Origin: Saprospiraceae bacterium
Lineage (GTDB): Bacteria > Bacteroidota > Bacteroidia > Chitinophagales > Saprospiraceae
Length of the DNA: 64,000 bases
Direction: 5' to 3'
Assembly: GCA_016710625.1 (NCBI GenBank)
Contig: JADJVK010000024.1
Coordinates: forward strand, 12,378-76,377
Shown here: piece by piece, positions 28,620-39,192 of the stretch
How positions within the stretch are numbered: position 1 is the stretch's first letter
Layout of the letters: each line of letters begins with the position of its first letter
Notes under the pieces: model-generated
The model's database searches: none
What the model was told of the DNA's origin: nothing
The model's input: only the letters and a program-made list of their open reading frames with translations
Made by a program: the position numbers and the translations under genes

Positions 28620-28847
28620 ATGAAAACAAAAAGATTTCATCAATTAGTTCTTGTTTTATTAGTGATGCTTAGCATGTTTTCTTATATATTTTTGATTTAC
28701 AATCAAGAAAAAATATCGACAGTTGCAAGTGATAAAAAAGAGCAAATCAATATTGAAAGTGAACAAAAATCTTCAAAACTGTTGCCAGATTTTGAAATCA
28801 TCACTACAGTTGTGAAAACAATAAGTAAATATTTACCTTCTAACTAA
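28620..28847 (+). CDS. small single-helix membrane protein, unknown function
   Basis: This 75-residue protein has a positively charged N-terminus (MKTKRFHQ), one hydrophobic segment (LVLVLLVMLSMFSYIFLIYN) and a hydrophilic tail facing the periplasm. A cleavable signal peptide is possible but no Ala-X-Ala site is obvious. No family is recognised. It overlaps the convergent hydrolase gene by 8 bp, and a possible promoter lies upstream. It lies between the hydroxyproline operon and a metallo-hydrolase gene. Base composition and frame suggest a real gene. Confidence 0.5.
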   Translation: MKTKRFHQLVLVLLVMLSMFSYIFLIYNQEKISTVASDKKEQINIESEQKSSKLLPDFEIITTVVKTISKYLPSN

Positions 28848-29733
28848 CCGTTGTTTTTATTTTCCAATATCTCAATAATCCACCAACACTCATAAATGCA
28901 GGGTTTGCACTTTCATAGCAAGCAATTTCTTCTGCATTCAGTCCATTTTTTATTAAATTAGCATTACAATATTTTATAAATTCAGGAATTATCTCTTCTG
29001 CAGCAGTATTAGCTTCAAAATAAGGATACATCCAATTTTTCCAATCTTCTAAAATTAATTTTAGTTTTTCTAAATGCGCCTCTTTGTTTTTTATTATTCC
29101 AAAATGGGTCAAGTATAACTCATTGACAGGCAAATTATTGATAATGTCAATAGATTCAAACCATTGCTCGATATTTATATCTGGAGGAGGGCAGGGTGGA
29201 ACCACTGGACCATTTTTGATTTTTACACCAGCTACGTCACCTGTCCAAAGTTTTTCATCTATTTGCCAAGCTATGTGGTGAATTGCATGTCCAGGAGTAT
29301 GCCAACCAACTATTTTTTTATCACCAATCTCGAAACTCTCTCCATTTTCAACAGAAACAATTTGGTCGTTTGCGATTGGATTCATGGCTCCCCAGAGTCT
29401 TTCCATATCATCTTGATAGATTCTCTTTGCTGAGTTATATAATTTTTCTGGATTTTCCATATGTTTTGCCCCTAATGGATGCACATAAATAGTAGCACCA
29501 TGGTCTGCAAAACGCCAAGCTCCTCCAGCATGATCTAAATGAATATGTGTTAAAAAGACTTTTTTTATATTCCGATAATCAAAGCCCAAGTCAGCAATAG
29601 CAGCGGTTAGCTGTTCAAAAGTGGAATCTGGACCTGATTCAATCAAAGCAAGTTCATTATTTATTTCCAATAAAAAGCAAGCAATAGTATCTTTATGGCT
29701 TTGAAAGGATAAGTCGATAGTATAAATATTCAT
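28840..29733 (-). CDS. metallo-beta-lactamase-fold hydrolase
   Basis: This 297-residue protein carries the metal-binding motif HIHLDHAGGAW (HxHxDH) near residue 62, a further His in TPGHAIHHIAW, the Asp in WTGDVAG, and a C-terminal His in YLTHFGII. This is the complete set for a dinuclear metal site. There is no signal peptide, so it is probably cytoplasmic. It belongs to the broad glyoxalase II-like group, whose members hydrolyse thioesters, lactones or other esters. The substrate cannot be deduced. It is divergent from the TlpA-like gene with only 33 bp between starts. Family assignment is firm and specific function unknown. Confidence 0.9.
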   Translation of the reverse strand: MNIYTIDLSFQSHKDTIACFLLEINNELALIESGPDSTFEQLTAAIADLGFDYRNIKKVFLTHIHLDHAGGAWRFADHGATIYVHPLGAKHMENPEKLYNSAKRIYQDDMERLWGAMNPIANDQIVSVENGESFEIGDKKIVGWHTPGHAIHHIAWQIDEKLWTGDVAGVKIKNGPVVPPCPPPDINIEQWFESIDIINNLPVNELYLTHFGIIKNKEAHLEKLKLILEDWKNWMYPYFEANTAAEEIIPEFIKYCNANLIKNGLNAEEIACYESANPAFMSVGGLLRYWKIKTTVS

Positions 29734-29766
29734 ATTTAGTTGAAATACAATTTTATAGAAATTGAA

Positions 29767-31881
29767 ATGGTTGAAAATTTAAAAAGTAAGACTAAGGTAA
29801 ATTTAATTATAATTATTTTAATATTATTGGCTAATATTAATTTAAATGCAGCTTCAATTAATGGAAATATCGCAAATTCAAAATCAACCAATATTCAGCT
29901 TAGTTTGTATCAAGAAATGCTAGAACCACCAATGGTTTTAGATGCAAAAATAAATAATGGCAAATTCAAATTTGAATTCCAAATAGATAAAGCAACTTTT
30001 GCTATTTTGAATTATAATGGTGATGAAATCAAATTATTTGTAGAGCCTGAAAATCAATTAACACTAAATTTTGAAGATTACGAACCACTCAAAACATTGA
30101 TTATAGAAGGAAATGGTGCCATCAATAATAATTTCTATCACCTCTTTAACCAATCCAACTATGAGATCAGAAATAATATCGTCATGTACAAACTCAATAT
30201 ATTAAATGAGTTTGAAATCATTGATTATTTAGAAAAAATGGCAAAAAAACGATACTATTTCTGGTATCTAACTGAAAAAAGCACCAAAAACAAACTTTCA
30301 TTGCCATTCACTATTTATTTTCTGAACGAGTTACACTATTGGATGCCACATTACGCCATGCTTTATAGAAAAATTCATGGGCAAACTAATGGATATGCTG
30401 CACCATTGAATTTAAATTACAATTATTATAGATTCTTGAGTAAAGTATTGATTATTAATGAAAAAGGGTTAAATAATTTTTACTATACCTCTTTCTTAAA
30501 GGAATATGTCGATTGGTGTCAAGATAATCCAGAGATAGCACTCGGTATTTTGAATAATTTGAGTAAAGTAAATATTGAAAATCAAGAAATTAACTTGTAT
30601 TCCAGTAGTAAAATGGATACAATCAAAGCAACTTTGAGTCAATCTTATGATATTATTTGGAATTTTAATAATACAGAGATCGCTCCCACCAATGCTGATG
30701 GAACCATGAAAAGTTACCCAATTACAACCATAGATGGAATAGAAGGGTGGGTGGATGAAACATCTATCAATCTGACGAATTATGAACTCAATAATTCCAT
30801 TTGTAATTTTGAATTTATTACTTTTCCTGAAAAGCGAATTAGGAATGTTTGTTCCATCATAATGGATGGTATTCATGTGGTGGATTCTCCAGAAAATATG
30901 ATTCCAATTGATACACTTTCATCTATGGAATCAGTAGTTTATTTGAATGAAAAAACGGATAACACATTTAATTATCAACACTTTAATGACATTTTTAACG
31001 ACCATTTTTACAAAATTAAAACCAATAAAAATAAGGTGGGTTGGATATTTTCAGGAAGTGCATTAATCAAAGAAATTGAAGATTCAATTATCATTACAAA
31101 AGCACAATTTAAAAGCGGTGAAAGTACATTGTTGTTCAACTTGGATCGTTTTTTAACTGGTGAGCCACTGGCTTTCTGCTTAGCCAATGATTTTATTAAA
31201 AAGTTCAATCTCGAAAATCCTGAAATTTATATTCCACAATTTTTAGCATTTGATACCCTCACTCAAAATAATAATTATAAAAAAATTGTTCAAAAATATT
31301 TTAGTACAAATTTTTCAATATGGAATCAAAATTCAAAAATTCCAACATTGAATTATACGAAGGAGAATTTTGAAACAAATCAGAAAATGCCAGTTTGTGA
31401 ATTCAAAATATTGCCTCAATTGACTGATATTCAAGAGGAAGAGCCTCACTATGAACGACCAATAAAACAACTAGCTAAATTCAAAATTCCCAAAAATTAC
31501 CAGTTTTTGGATTTGAATAAAAAAGAGTTTTCGATATTTTCTGACTCATCACAATATACCATAATTGACTTTTGGGCGACTTGGTGCAAGCCATGTTTGG
31601 AATATATGCCAACACAAGAAAAAACAGCTATTGAGTTATTACAAAAAAATATTAATTTTGTATGGATTTCAATTGATGCAAATTTTGATAGTTGGAAAAA
31701 CTTGGTTTTAAGTAAAACAAATATCAAATCCCATTGTTGGGTAGGAAATAGTGAGCAGGTGATGAATGATTTTGGGTTTGATAAAATTCCTTATACCATC
31801 ATCATCAACAGAAATGGAGATGCAGTTTTGTTTGATCAAGATGATTTAGATAATATTTTAGTGCTTTTACAATCAAAATAA
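29767..31881 (+). CDS. exported TlpA-like thioredoxin-domain protein with SH3-like segments
   Basis: The ATG at 29767 (MVENLKSKTKVNLIII) is preferred to a TTG at 29740. It gives a signal peptide ending NINLNA. The next about 100 residues resemble the DUF4369-type N-domain found before TlpA modules (KINNGKFKFEFQIDKATFAI). The middle is a helical region followed by two SH3-like stretches, each ending in a GW motif (EGWVDET and KVGWIFSGS). The last about 140 residues are a thioredoxin fold with the active site FWATWCKPCLEY and cis-Pro in FDKIPYTIII. It probably acts as a periplasmic thiol-disulfide protein, perhaps bound to the cell wall. A YCII-like gene follows 1 bp after the stop. Confidence 0.85.
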   Translation: MVENLKSKTKVNLIIIILILLANINLNAASINGNIANSKSTNIQLSLYQEMLEPPMVLDAKINNGKFKFEFQIDKATFAILNYNGDEIKLFVEPENQLTLNFEDYEPLKTLIIEGNGAINNNFYHLFNQSNYEIRNNIVMYKLNILNEFEIIDYLEKMAKKRYYFWYLTEKSTKNKLSLPFTIYFLNELHYWMPHYAMLYRKIHGQTNGYAAPLNLNYNYYRFLSKVLIINEKGLNNFYYTSFLKEYVDWCQDNPEIALGILNNLSKVNIENQEINLYSSSKMDTIKATLSQSYDIIWNFNNTEIAPTNADGTMKSYPITTIDGIEGWVDETSINLTNYELNNSICNFEFITFPEKRIRNVCSIIMDGIHVVDSPENMIPIDTLSSMESVVYLNEKTDNTFNYQHFNDIFNDHFYKIKTNKNKVGWIFSGSALIKEIEDSIIITKAQFKSGESTLLFNLDRFLTGEPLAFCLANDFIKKFNLENPEIYIPQFLAFDTLTQNNNYKKIVQKYFSTNFSIWNQNSKIPTLNYTKENFETNQKMPVCEFKILPQLTDIQEEEPHYERPIKQLAKFKIPKNYQFLDLNKKEFSIFSDSSQYTIIDFWATWCKPCLEYMPTQEKTAIELLQKNINFVWISIDANFDSWKNLVLSKTNIKSHCWVGNSEQVMNDFGFDKIPYTIIINRNGDAVLFDQDDLDNILVLLQSK

Positions 31882-31882
31882 C

Positions 31883-32185
31883 ATGGAGAGTAAACAATTT
31901 ATGGTTACATTTTCTTTTGAAACTGCATTGAGCCACAAGTTCATAACTTTAGTGCCGAAGCACCGTGAGAAAGTAAATGAACTCATGATGGATGGGAAAA
32001 TCTTGACTTATTCTTTATGTATCGAAAGTGGATTGTTGTGGGCAGTCTTTGAAGTTAAAAATGAATTTGAGTTAAAAAAAATCATTAAAACTTTACCACT
32101 TTCTAGTTTTATGGAGTTTGAAATCAACCAATTAACTTTCCATAATTCTGGTGCAAACTTTTCCATGTCGTATTCTTTAAATTAG
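31883..32185 (+). CDS. small YCII/muconolactone-isomerase-like protein
   Basis: This 100-residue cytoplasmic protein has the size and pattern of a dimeric alpha-beta barrel: FMVTFSFETALSHKF, then a helix VPKHREKVNELMMDGKI, then strands LTYSLCIESGLLWAVFEV and FELKKIIKTLPLSSFMEFEI. The order resembles muconolactone isomerase or YCII domains, whose catalytic role is often undefined. Its start is 1 bp after the TlpA-like stop, so it is translated from the same mRNA. No specific active-site residue can be assigned, and family placement is by pattern only. Confidence 0.6.
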   Translation: MESKQFMVTFSFETALSHKFITLVPKHREKVNELMMDGKILTYSLCIESGLLWAVFEVKNEFELKKIIKTLPLSSFMEFEINQLTFHNSGANFSMSYSLN

Positions 32186-32230
32186 TATTTTTGTTATGAT
32201 ATTATTAACAAATAGAATATGAATTAATGG

Positions 32231-32238
32231 TAAATTTG
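32231..32238 (+). promoter_or_regulatory. possible -7 box (TAAATTTG)
   Basis: TAnnTTTG match 30 bp before the outer-membrane protein start at 32268. No TTG at -33. Confidence 0.35.
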
Positions 32239-32267
32239 CAATTCTAATTTTTCTTTTAATTTAATTT

Positions 32268-35059
32268 ATGAAATATATTTTTGTAATTATTTGTTTGTCA
32301 ATAATTTCTCCCATTTTTTCTCAGAACTTTAACATAACTGGAACTGTAAAAGATGATAATGGTGTAGCACTAGAATTTGCGACTGTAATGCTTATCCAAC
32401 AATCTGATTCCGCTTTGTTGTCTTTTTCAAGAACTGATGAGACGGGAAAATTCATTTTAGAAAATGTTGAAAAAGGAAATTTTTACTATAAAATAACTTA
32501 TGTAGGATTACAAGACATCAAGGAAAAAATAGTTGTTGCCAACACTTCTCCAAAAACAATTGATCTAGGTGTAATCAAAATGTATGCTGCATCAAAATTA
32601 TTAAAAGAAGTAGAGATAAAAGCTGAAGCTGATCAAGTTAAAATCAAAAAAGATACGGTAGAATACAATGCAGATTCCTTTAAAACGGTTCCCAATTCAA
32701 ATGTGGAAGACTTATTGAAAAAATTGCCAGGAGTTGAAGTTGAAAAAGATGGATCGATAAAAGCTCAGGGGGAAGATGTGAAAAATGTCTATGTGAATGG
32801 TAAAAAGTTTTTTGGATCCGATCCAAAATTAGCTACCAAAAACATTCAAGCCAATATGATCAAAAAAGTGCAGATTTATGATAAAAAATCGGATATATCT
32901 GCTTTTACAGGAATAGATGATGGTGACAGAGAAAAATCTATTAATTTAGAAATCAAACCTGAGATGAGCCTAGGTTGGTTCGGAAATGCTTCTATAGGTG
33001 GTGGCGATAATGGAAGATACTACGGAAAAGCAAATATCAATAAGTTTTCACCTACCAAACAACTTTCGCTTCTTGCAATGGGTAATAACACCAATCAACA
33101 AGGTTTCTCGATGGATGAATTCATGAACTTTTCTGGTCAAACTCAAAGAAACATGAGAAGTGGTGGCGGAACGGTTGAATTTAGAAGCGATAATAATGAT
33201 TCTGGAGTTCCATTAAATAATGGAAATAATAGTGGGTTTCTAACTAGTTGGGCAGGAGGCGTTAATTATAATGATGTCATTACACCCAAATCTGAGCTAA
33301 ATGGAAGCTATTTCTATTCAAATTTGAATACGATTAATGATAAAACTTCCAATAAAATTACTTTTGCGCCTTCTGGAAATTTTACTACCGATAAAATTGA
33401 TAGATCGGATGATAGTAAGATAAATCACAAATTATCAGGTACTTATGAATGGAAAATTGATTCGATGCAATCTTTGAAATTCTCAGGTGATGCTAGCTTT
33501 AGAGATAATATTAACAATTCGAAATCTTATTCGAAGGCAAGCGATGCGACGGGAGGAACCAGCAATAAAATTGATAAATCCAATATGTATTCATCTGTTG
33601 GACAAACACTTAGAGGTACTGTTTTGTATAGAAGAAAATTTGCCAAAAAAGGAAGAAGCTTAGCTTTGACAGGCACTGTTCGTGAAAATAATGATGACGG
33701 AAAATCTAGCTTAAACTCCTATAACTTTTTTTTCAGAGACAATAATTCAATTTTTGACACTTTAGATCAAAGTTCAACTCAAAAAAGTAAAAACATTTCC
33801 ACTACTTTAACGGCTAATTATACAGAGCCTTTGGGCAATCGCCAATATTTAGAATTGTTAGCTGAAGGATTGAATAATAGTCAGGAATCAAATAAGTTTG
33901 TTTACGATAATAGAAATGAATCCCATCTAATTGATAGCTTGAGTAATACCTATTTAAATGATTATAGTTATTTAAAGGTGGAGTAGGCTACCGTTTGGTT
34001 AGAAAAAAATACAATTTTTCTACTGGAATCAATTATATGCATTCCCAATTGGATGGTACTTTATCTTCTGTTGGGAATACGAATATATTTAGAAGTTTTG
34101 ATCAGTTTTTGCCAAATGCAAGATTTAGTTATGAATTCTCTACCTCTAAAAGATTGAATATCAACTATGAAACTAATTTCAGAGAGCCTTCAATCAGCCA
34201 ATTGCAACCAGTATTGAACAACTCTGATCCACAAAACCTTTCCTTAGGAAATCCGAGTTTGAAACCAGAATATGTGCATCGATTGACTACTAGATTCAAT
34301 AGTTTTAATATGCTAAATCAAAGAAGTTTCTTTGGAAATTTGAATATTGCTTACACAAAAGATAAAATTGCCACCTATCAAACTATTGACAAAAGGCTAG
34401 TGACCACTTCTAAGCCGATAAACACACCTTACGATATGACTTTGAGTACTTTTTTAGGGATGGGTTACAAAATAGGTTCGACTCCATTTAGAATTAATGG
34501 CGGAATCAATGGGAGTTACAATTATGGATTTAATACCATCAATACAATAGAAACGATCACAGAAAAATATGTAACAGCAGCAACTATCCGAGCTGAATAT
34601 AGAATTGACGACAAGTTGGAAACGAGTATTAGATACAAATATGGATACAATTTGACGCATTATCAAATAGGTACTATTAGCGATCAAGCAAATATTACAC
34701 AGTCGATTACAGCCGATGCTACTTACCAGTTTCCTTTGGGAATAACTTTGAATTCATCTTTACAAATGGATAAATACTCCTTATTGTCTAGTGGATACAA
34801 TTCTTTTATCCCGATTTGGAATGCTTATTTAGCAAAAACTGTTTTCAAGAATAAAAAAGGAGAAGTTCGTTTTTCTGCATATGATATGTTGAATAAAAAC
34901 TTGGGAATCAGTAGAACCACCAATATAAATTATATTGAAGATTCGAAAGTAGCCTCTTTAGCAAGATATTTTATGTTGACTTTTACATATACAATCAATA
35001 GTAATCCGAACTCAACCATGGGTCCTATGGGTCATGGTGGAAGAAGAATGATGTTTTAA
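32268..35059 (+). pseudogene. outer-membrane beta-barrel protein with CarboxypepD-like N-domain, split by a frameshift
   Basis: Two adjacent fragments (32268-33986 and about 33970-35059) form one protein of about 930 residues. The first has a signal peptide ending PIFSQ, a carboxypeptidase-regulatory-like domain (ITGTVKDDNGVALEFATVML), and a plug-like region (VEDLLKKLPGVEVEKDGSI ... VYVNGKKFFGSDPK). The rest are beta strands of the OMP_b-brl_3 type. The second continues the barrel to GPMGHGGRRMMF. At about 33977 one base is missing: adding one A to TTTAAAGG restores YLKGGVGYRLVRKKY. It is probably a TonB-dependent-like receptor or barrel for unknown cargo. The break is in a short A-run, so sequencing error is likely. 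The orotate phosphoribosyltransferase gene follows 12 bp later. Confidence 0.85.
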
Positions 35060-35071
35060 AAACAGAATATT

Positions 35072-35710
35072 ATGGAACATATTGCAGATCATATTGCTCA
35101 ATGCCTATTAGAGGTAAATGCTGTAAAATTAAGTCCGAAAGCACCATTTACATGGGCTTCTGGATTGAAATCACCCATTTATTGTGACAATAGAGTTTTG
35201 TTGTCTTATCCTGATATCAGAGCTATTGTGAAGGATAGCTTTGTAAAGATTTCAACCTATTTCGATGATTTTGATGTAATTGCAGGAGTAGCGACTGCAG
35301 GAATTCCTCATGGAATGTTGTTGGCGGATGCTTTAAAAAAGCCCTTTATTTATGTGAGGGACAAGCCCAAAGCTCATGGAAGACAAAATATTATTGAAGG
35401 AAATTTGGCACCCAATCAGACTGTTTTAGTTGTTGAAGATTTGATATCGACGGGTGGTAGTGCACTGAATGCAGTGGATACTTTAGAGGCATCAGGAGCA
35501 ATAGTAGTTGGAGTAGTAGCAATTTTTTCTTATGGTTTCGAAAAAGCAACCAGTGAATTTCGCAACCGAAGTTTGCATTGTAAGACATTAACCAACTATC
35601 TAGCTTTGATTAATATTGCACTTAAAAATAAATACATCGATCAATCAGACTTTGAAGAATTACAACATTGGATGTCAAATCCTGAAAAGTGGAGTAATGA
35701 GAGAGGGTAG
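35072..35710 (+). CDS. pyrE: orotate phosphoribosyltransferase
   Basis: This 212-residue enzyme of pyrimidine synthesis joins orotate and PRPP to form OMP. The PRPP-binding motif is clear (VLVVEDLISTGGSALNAV), as are the N-terminal FTWASGLKSPIYCDNR and the catalytic-loop KPKAHGRQNIIEG, which are specific for PyrE. The gene is intact and cytoplasmic. It is only 12 bp after the barrel-protein gene, although a functional link is not obvious. It converges with the minus-strand nuclease/membrane-protein pair. Confidence 0.96.
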   Translation: MEHIADHIAQCLLEVNAVKLSPKAPFTWASGLKSPIYCDNRVLLSYPDIRAIVKDSFVKISTYFDDFDVIAGVATAGIPHGMLLADALKKPFIYVRDKPKAHGRQNIIEGNLAPNQTVLVVEDLISTGGSALNAVDTLEASGAIVVGVVAIFSYGFEKATSEFRNRSLHCKTLTNYLALINIALKNKYIDQSDFEELQHWMSNPEKWSNERG

Positions 35711-35724
35711 AGTGGGAAAATAAA

Positions 35725-36588
35725 TTACAGCTTATTTAAATTGATATTTTTTATTTTTTTCTCAAAGTCATTCTTGTCAAAATAATTAAACTTTATTTTT
35801 AAAATATCCTCTAAACAAAAATAAGAGTATATAACATTGTTTAAAACTGTATCATTTCTAATGCAATTTATTAATTTTTCAGCTATATTTTTAGAACTAG
35901 AATTTTTCCAGAAAATTGGGTTATTATCTATCATTAGATAATGATTATAGTATCCAACAATTTTATATTCAGATTTTGTACTTAAAAGTAAATCATCTCT
36001 ATATATTTTCCAATCATTAATATTAATACCACTTAAGATTTGTTCAAGTGAGGAATTTCTATATTCTGTACATTTTTCTTTAATTAATTTGTTATTTGTA
36101 GAATTAATAATACTATCTAAACCTCTAAATCCTTCAATTTCTCCAGAGTATGCAGAACTATATTTTTTTCGCAATACTATCAAGTTTATTAGTTAATAAT
36201 TTTTGAGCTTCATTTTCTACCATTTCATTTATTTTTTTATTATCATTAAATAATTCTTGAACTTTCAATGAAGCTGATATTTTTGCTTGTGAAATAGACA
36301 TTTGGTTAATATACTCAATTTGAGTTTTTGAAAAATCTACAGATTTTTCTATAGCATCTTTTGAATATAACCTTATTTGTGAAACGTCTAACGACATTCC
36401 ATTAGTTTTTTGTGTAAAATCATTTTGCATTTCTGATGATTTCGATTTGATTTCTTCTTTTATGTCATAAATATTTTTATAATTAAGACCAAGAGCAAGA
36501 ATTATAAAAAGAGCAAAGTGAGATGAAAATTGTCAAAGTTAACTATTTTCTGTAATATTTTACCTTCAATATCTGGTAATTCACTCAT
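35725..36588 (-). pseudogene. membrane-anchored coiled-coil protein of unknown function, frame broken twice
   Basis: Reading across two frame breaks gives a protein of about 285 residues starting MSELPDIEGKILQKIVNF at 36588. It has one transmembrane helix (HFALFIILALGLNY), a charged helix (YDIKEEIKSKSSEMQND...), a region with Gln/Asn-rich heptads (KTQIEYINQMSISQAKISASL) and a C-terminal domain (SGEIEGFRGLDSII ... YSYFCLEDILKIKFNY). The first break lies near 36505; the second is in an A7 run near 36170, where A6 restores LDSIAKKYSSAYSGEIEG. No family is recognised. It begins 11 bp after the nuclease-like gene, so the two form a pair. The homopolymer nature of one break suggests sequencing error. 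Confidence 0.6.
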
Positions 36589-36599
36589 TGAATTTGTTT

Positions 36600-37045
36600 T
36601 TATATTAGTAAATCCCATCTTTCAAAATATTTATTATCAACATCAACAAAATTTCTAATATCATTATCTTTATGTCCTAGTCCATTCTTGCTTGGTTTCT
36701 CTAACCAATTTTGATGGTCTTTTTAATACAATTTGCCAAATCTAAGCTAGGAACAATATAATAACAAGGATATTGGTTAATATCGTTAAGTAACACAAAT
36801 ATATAAAAAAAATTTTGATTATAAATTGTCTCTGATTTTTTGTTTAATATCCATTTTGCTTTTTTTTCTTTACTTGTTTTAACTTGTATTGCAAATATTT
36901 TATTATTCTCTAATTTTGAAGCATGAATGTCTATTCCTTTAGAATTTCTTATTGTTAAAGAAACATTAAAGCCTCTTTTTGATAATTCTCCTGCAACAAA
37001 ATACTCTCCTGCGATACCTGCTATATCATTAGGTAAATTTAACAT
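36600..37045 (-). pseudogene. PD-(D/E)XK nuclease-like protein (DUF4365-like), frameshift in A-run
   Basis: About 148 residues after repair. The N-terminus NDIAGIAGEYFVAGELSKRG, the Asp in GIDIHAS and the Gln-X-Lys in FAIQVKTSKEKK match the nuclease core of small PD-(D/E)XK proteins, with the conserved GE helix, D, and QVK. Beyond 36722 the frame shifts. Adding one A to an A5 run joins ANCIKK to DHQNWLEKPSKNG and on to YFERWDLLI, the usual C-terminal HxxWL...ERWDLL motif of this family. Such proteins are found in accessory regions and are sometimes linked to defence, but their substrate is unknown. It is paired with the membrane coiled-coil gene 11 bp downstream. Confidence 0.72.
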
Positions 37046-37082
37046 ATTGTTAGTTTTATGAAAAATATTAAATAATTTTGAT

Positions 37083-39135
37083 TTATTCTACTACTACCAA
37101 CTTCCCAATACCTACTAATCTATTTTGATTTGCTCCGATAGTTCTGAGCTGCCAATATAAAATCCATTTTCTTGAGGTGCTTCAAAAGTCAAGTTGTTAT
37201 GTAAAGGCATAGTAGAAATAAGTAGCCCACCAATATCATAGATTGATAAATGATAGTTTTCAATGGCTGTTGTTTCTTTTAGTCGAATTTGAATAGTTGC
37301 CCCTGATGTCACCAAATTAGGAATTAATTCAAGAGCTGCATTATTGTCTAGTTCAGTAATATCTACGGTACATATAGTTTGGTTTTCATAAGCACCGATA
37401 TCCACACTATCTTGATAAATTCTTGGGTTTCCTGCTAAGTCGTAGCTGATGCCGAGGCTATCAATATATTTTCTGTCACCTTTATTGATGAGGGGGGAGC
37501 AAGGTAATATCGAAAAATCATTATTTAGGGTATCTTTGATTGTGGAATTGCATTATAAATATTATTGACGCAAACTGGAAATGAAACACCAAAATAATAA
37601 CAACTATCATTTGTACTTATGGAATTATTATACAAATAATAATCTTTTAAATATCTTTTTGTAGGAAATTCATTTAACCAAAAAATATGAAAATTTTCTC
37701 TATAAAATGCCTTATGCCATGTTTCCCAAACAATACTATTTCTACAAAATATCTTATTGGTAGATTTTTATAAAAATCAGTATCTGTCTTATAAAAGGAT
37801 ATTCTCCATTATTGAAAAAGTACAATTGGTGATGTAAGCAATAGAGGAACCAAATTCATTGATCATTGTAAAAGCTCCATCATTCCTAGCAAAAACACAA
37901 TTATCTAAATAAAAAACATTATCTGTTCCATTTTCACCTCTACCTATGTAATCAATACATGCTAGATTTGGGTTTTGACTTTTATTGTTATAAAATTTTG
38001 TGTTTTTAATACTTATTTCACCTTTTGAGTTAGTAACATCAACAATTAATGAACCTTGAGCTATCTTATTATTTTCAAATAAACAATTATTTATTTTTAT
38101 ATTATATGTTTCATCATAGACTAATAAAGCAATAAGCCCTTTACTACTTCCACCTAACTTATTGTTGAATATTGCACAAGAATCGAAATTTAGTAACAAT
38201 GCATTTCCAGACCCCTCAGATATAAAGTATAATAATTCTCCATTTATTATTGTATTGTGGTTAAACATATTGACATTTTTAAAATAAAAACTATCACTAA
38301 CACTGTTATTGTATAAAGCAATACCATCTGGATTAAAACTAAAGTTACTATCAAATCGGCAATCCTCAAAATTAAATGTATTATGATTACCCGATATAAA
38401 CATTCCCCCACCTTGATATCTATTATAATTTTTAATAAATATACAATTTTTTTATATTGTTTGTTTTTGAAATGGGCAATCTAAATAAATACCACCACCA
38501 CTTAAATCAGCTCTATTTGATAAGAAACCTATATTAGAAATATTTAAGGATTGATTGGTATAGATGCCTCCCCCTCTAAAAGCTTCATTATTAATAATTT
38601 TACAATTAACAATACTCATTCCAATAGGGTAAATAGATTGTATGAAAATTCCACTTCCAGCATTTTTAGCAGAAAGAGGAGAAGTAGGATTGCCAATTGA
38701 ATAACCATTAGTGATGGTAAAGCCATCTATTGTATTAGTGGAATCCACATTTATTGCTACCACAATAGAATAAGTATTGTCAGTACTATCTTTTAGTGTT
38801 CCAATATCACCACTTAATATGGTTTCATTTTTTTCAATGCTTCTTTCTTCTATGTTATTTTCAAAACCTTCGAATCCACCATAAATCTTTACCCCTTTTT
38901 GGAGCAAAAAGGAGCTATCTCTACTATTATCAGTCGTCGGATAATAGGTTCCTTTTGCCACCCATATTTGATCCCCATTCTTGGATTGTCGCATCACCTT
39001 TGCTAAGTCTTTGGCAGCATGCACCCAACTGCTGCCATCCTCGTTGCCACCTTGGATGGCTCGATTGACATAATATATGGATTGTGCATTGATGATTTGG
39101 GAAATGAATAAGAATAAAAGTGCTAAGTATCGCAT
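37083..39135 (-). pseudogene. secreted beta-helix surface protein with choice-of-anchor Q and T9SS tail, several frame breaks
   Basis: The start at 39135 gives signal peptide MRYLALLFLFISQIINAQ. The sequence then shows SIYYVNRAIQGGNEDGSSW and KDLAKVMRQSKNGDQIWVAKG, the typical opening of parallel beta-helix (pectate-lyase-like) surface proteins, followed by repeated Asn-rich rungs (CKIINNEAFRGGGIY, CLFENNKIAQG). The C-terminal section has LAGNPRIYQDSVDIGAYE, the choice-of-anchor Q signature, and a T9SS-type end (YHLSIYDIGGLLIST). After one more frame change it ends at 37083 with RLVGIGKLVVVE. At least four frame breaks (near 38.45, 37.79, 37.5 and 37.13 kb) divide it. It was probably a surface adhesin or polysaccharide-binding protein. 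Whether decay is real is unclear. Confidence 0.75.
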
Positions 39136-39154
39136 AAAATAAAATTTAAAGAAA

Positions 39155-39184
39155 GTTTCCATACCGAAATATCGGTATGGAAAC
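39155..39184 (-). terminator. perfect 13-bp hairpin between two secreted-protein genes
   Basis: GTTTCCATACCGA and TCGGTATGGAAAC form a perfect stem with a 4-nt loop just past the metalloprotease stop (39193). The T-run on the minus strand is weak, so it may act as terminator or as an mRNA-processing or stability element. Confidence 0.6.
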
Positions 39185-39192
39185 AGATCAAT

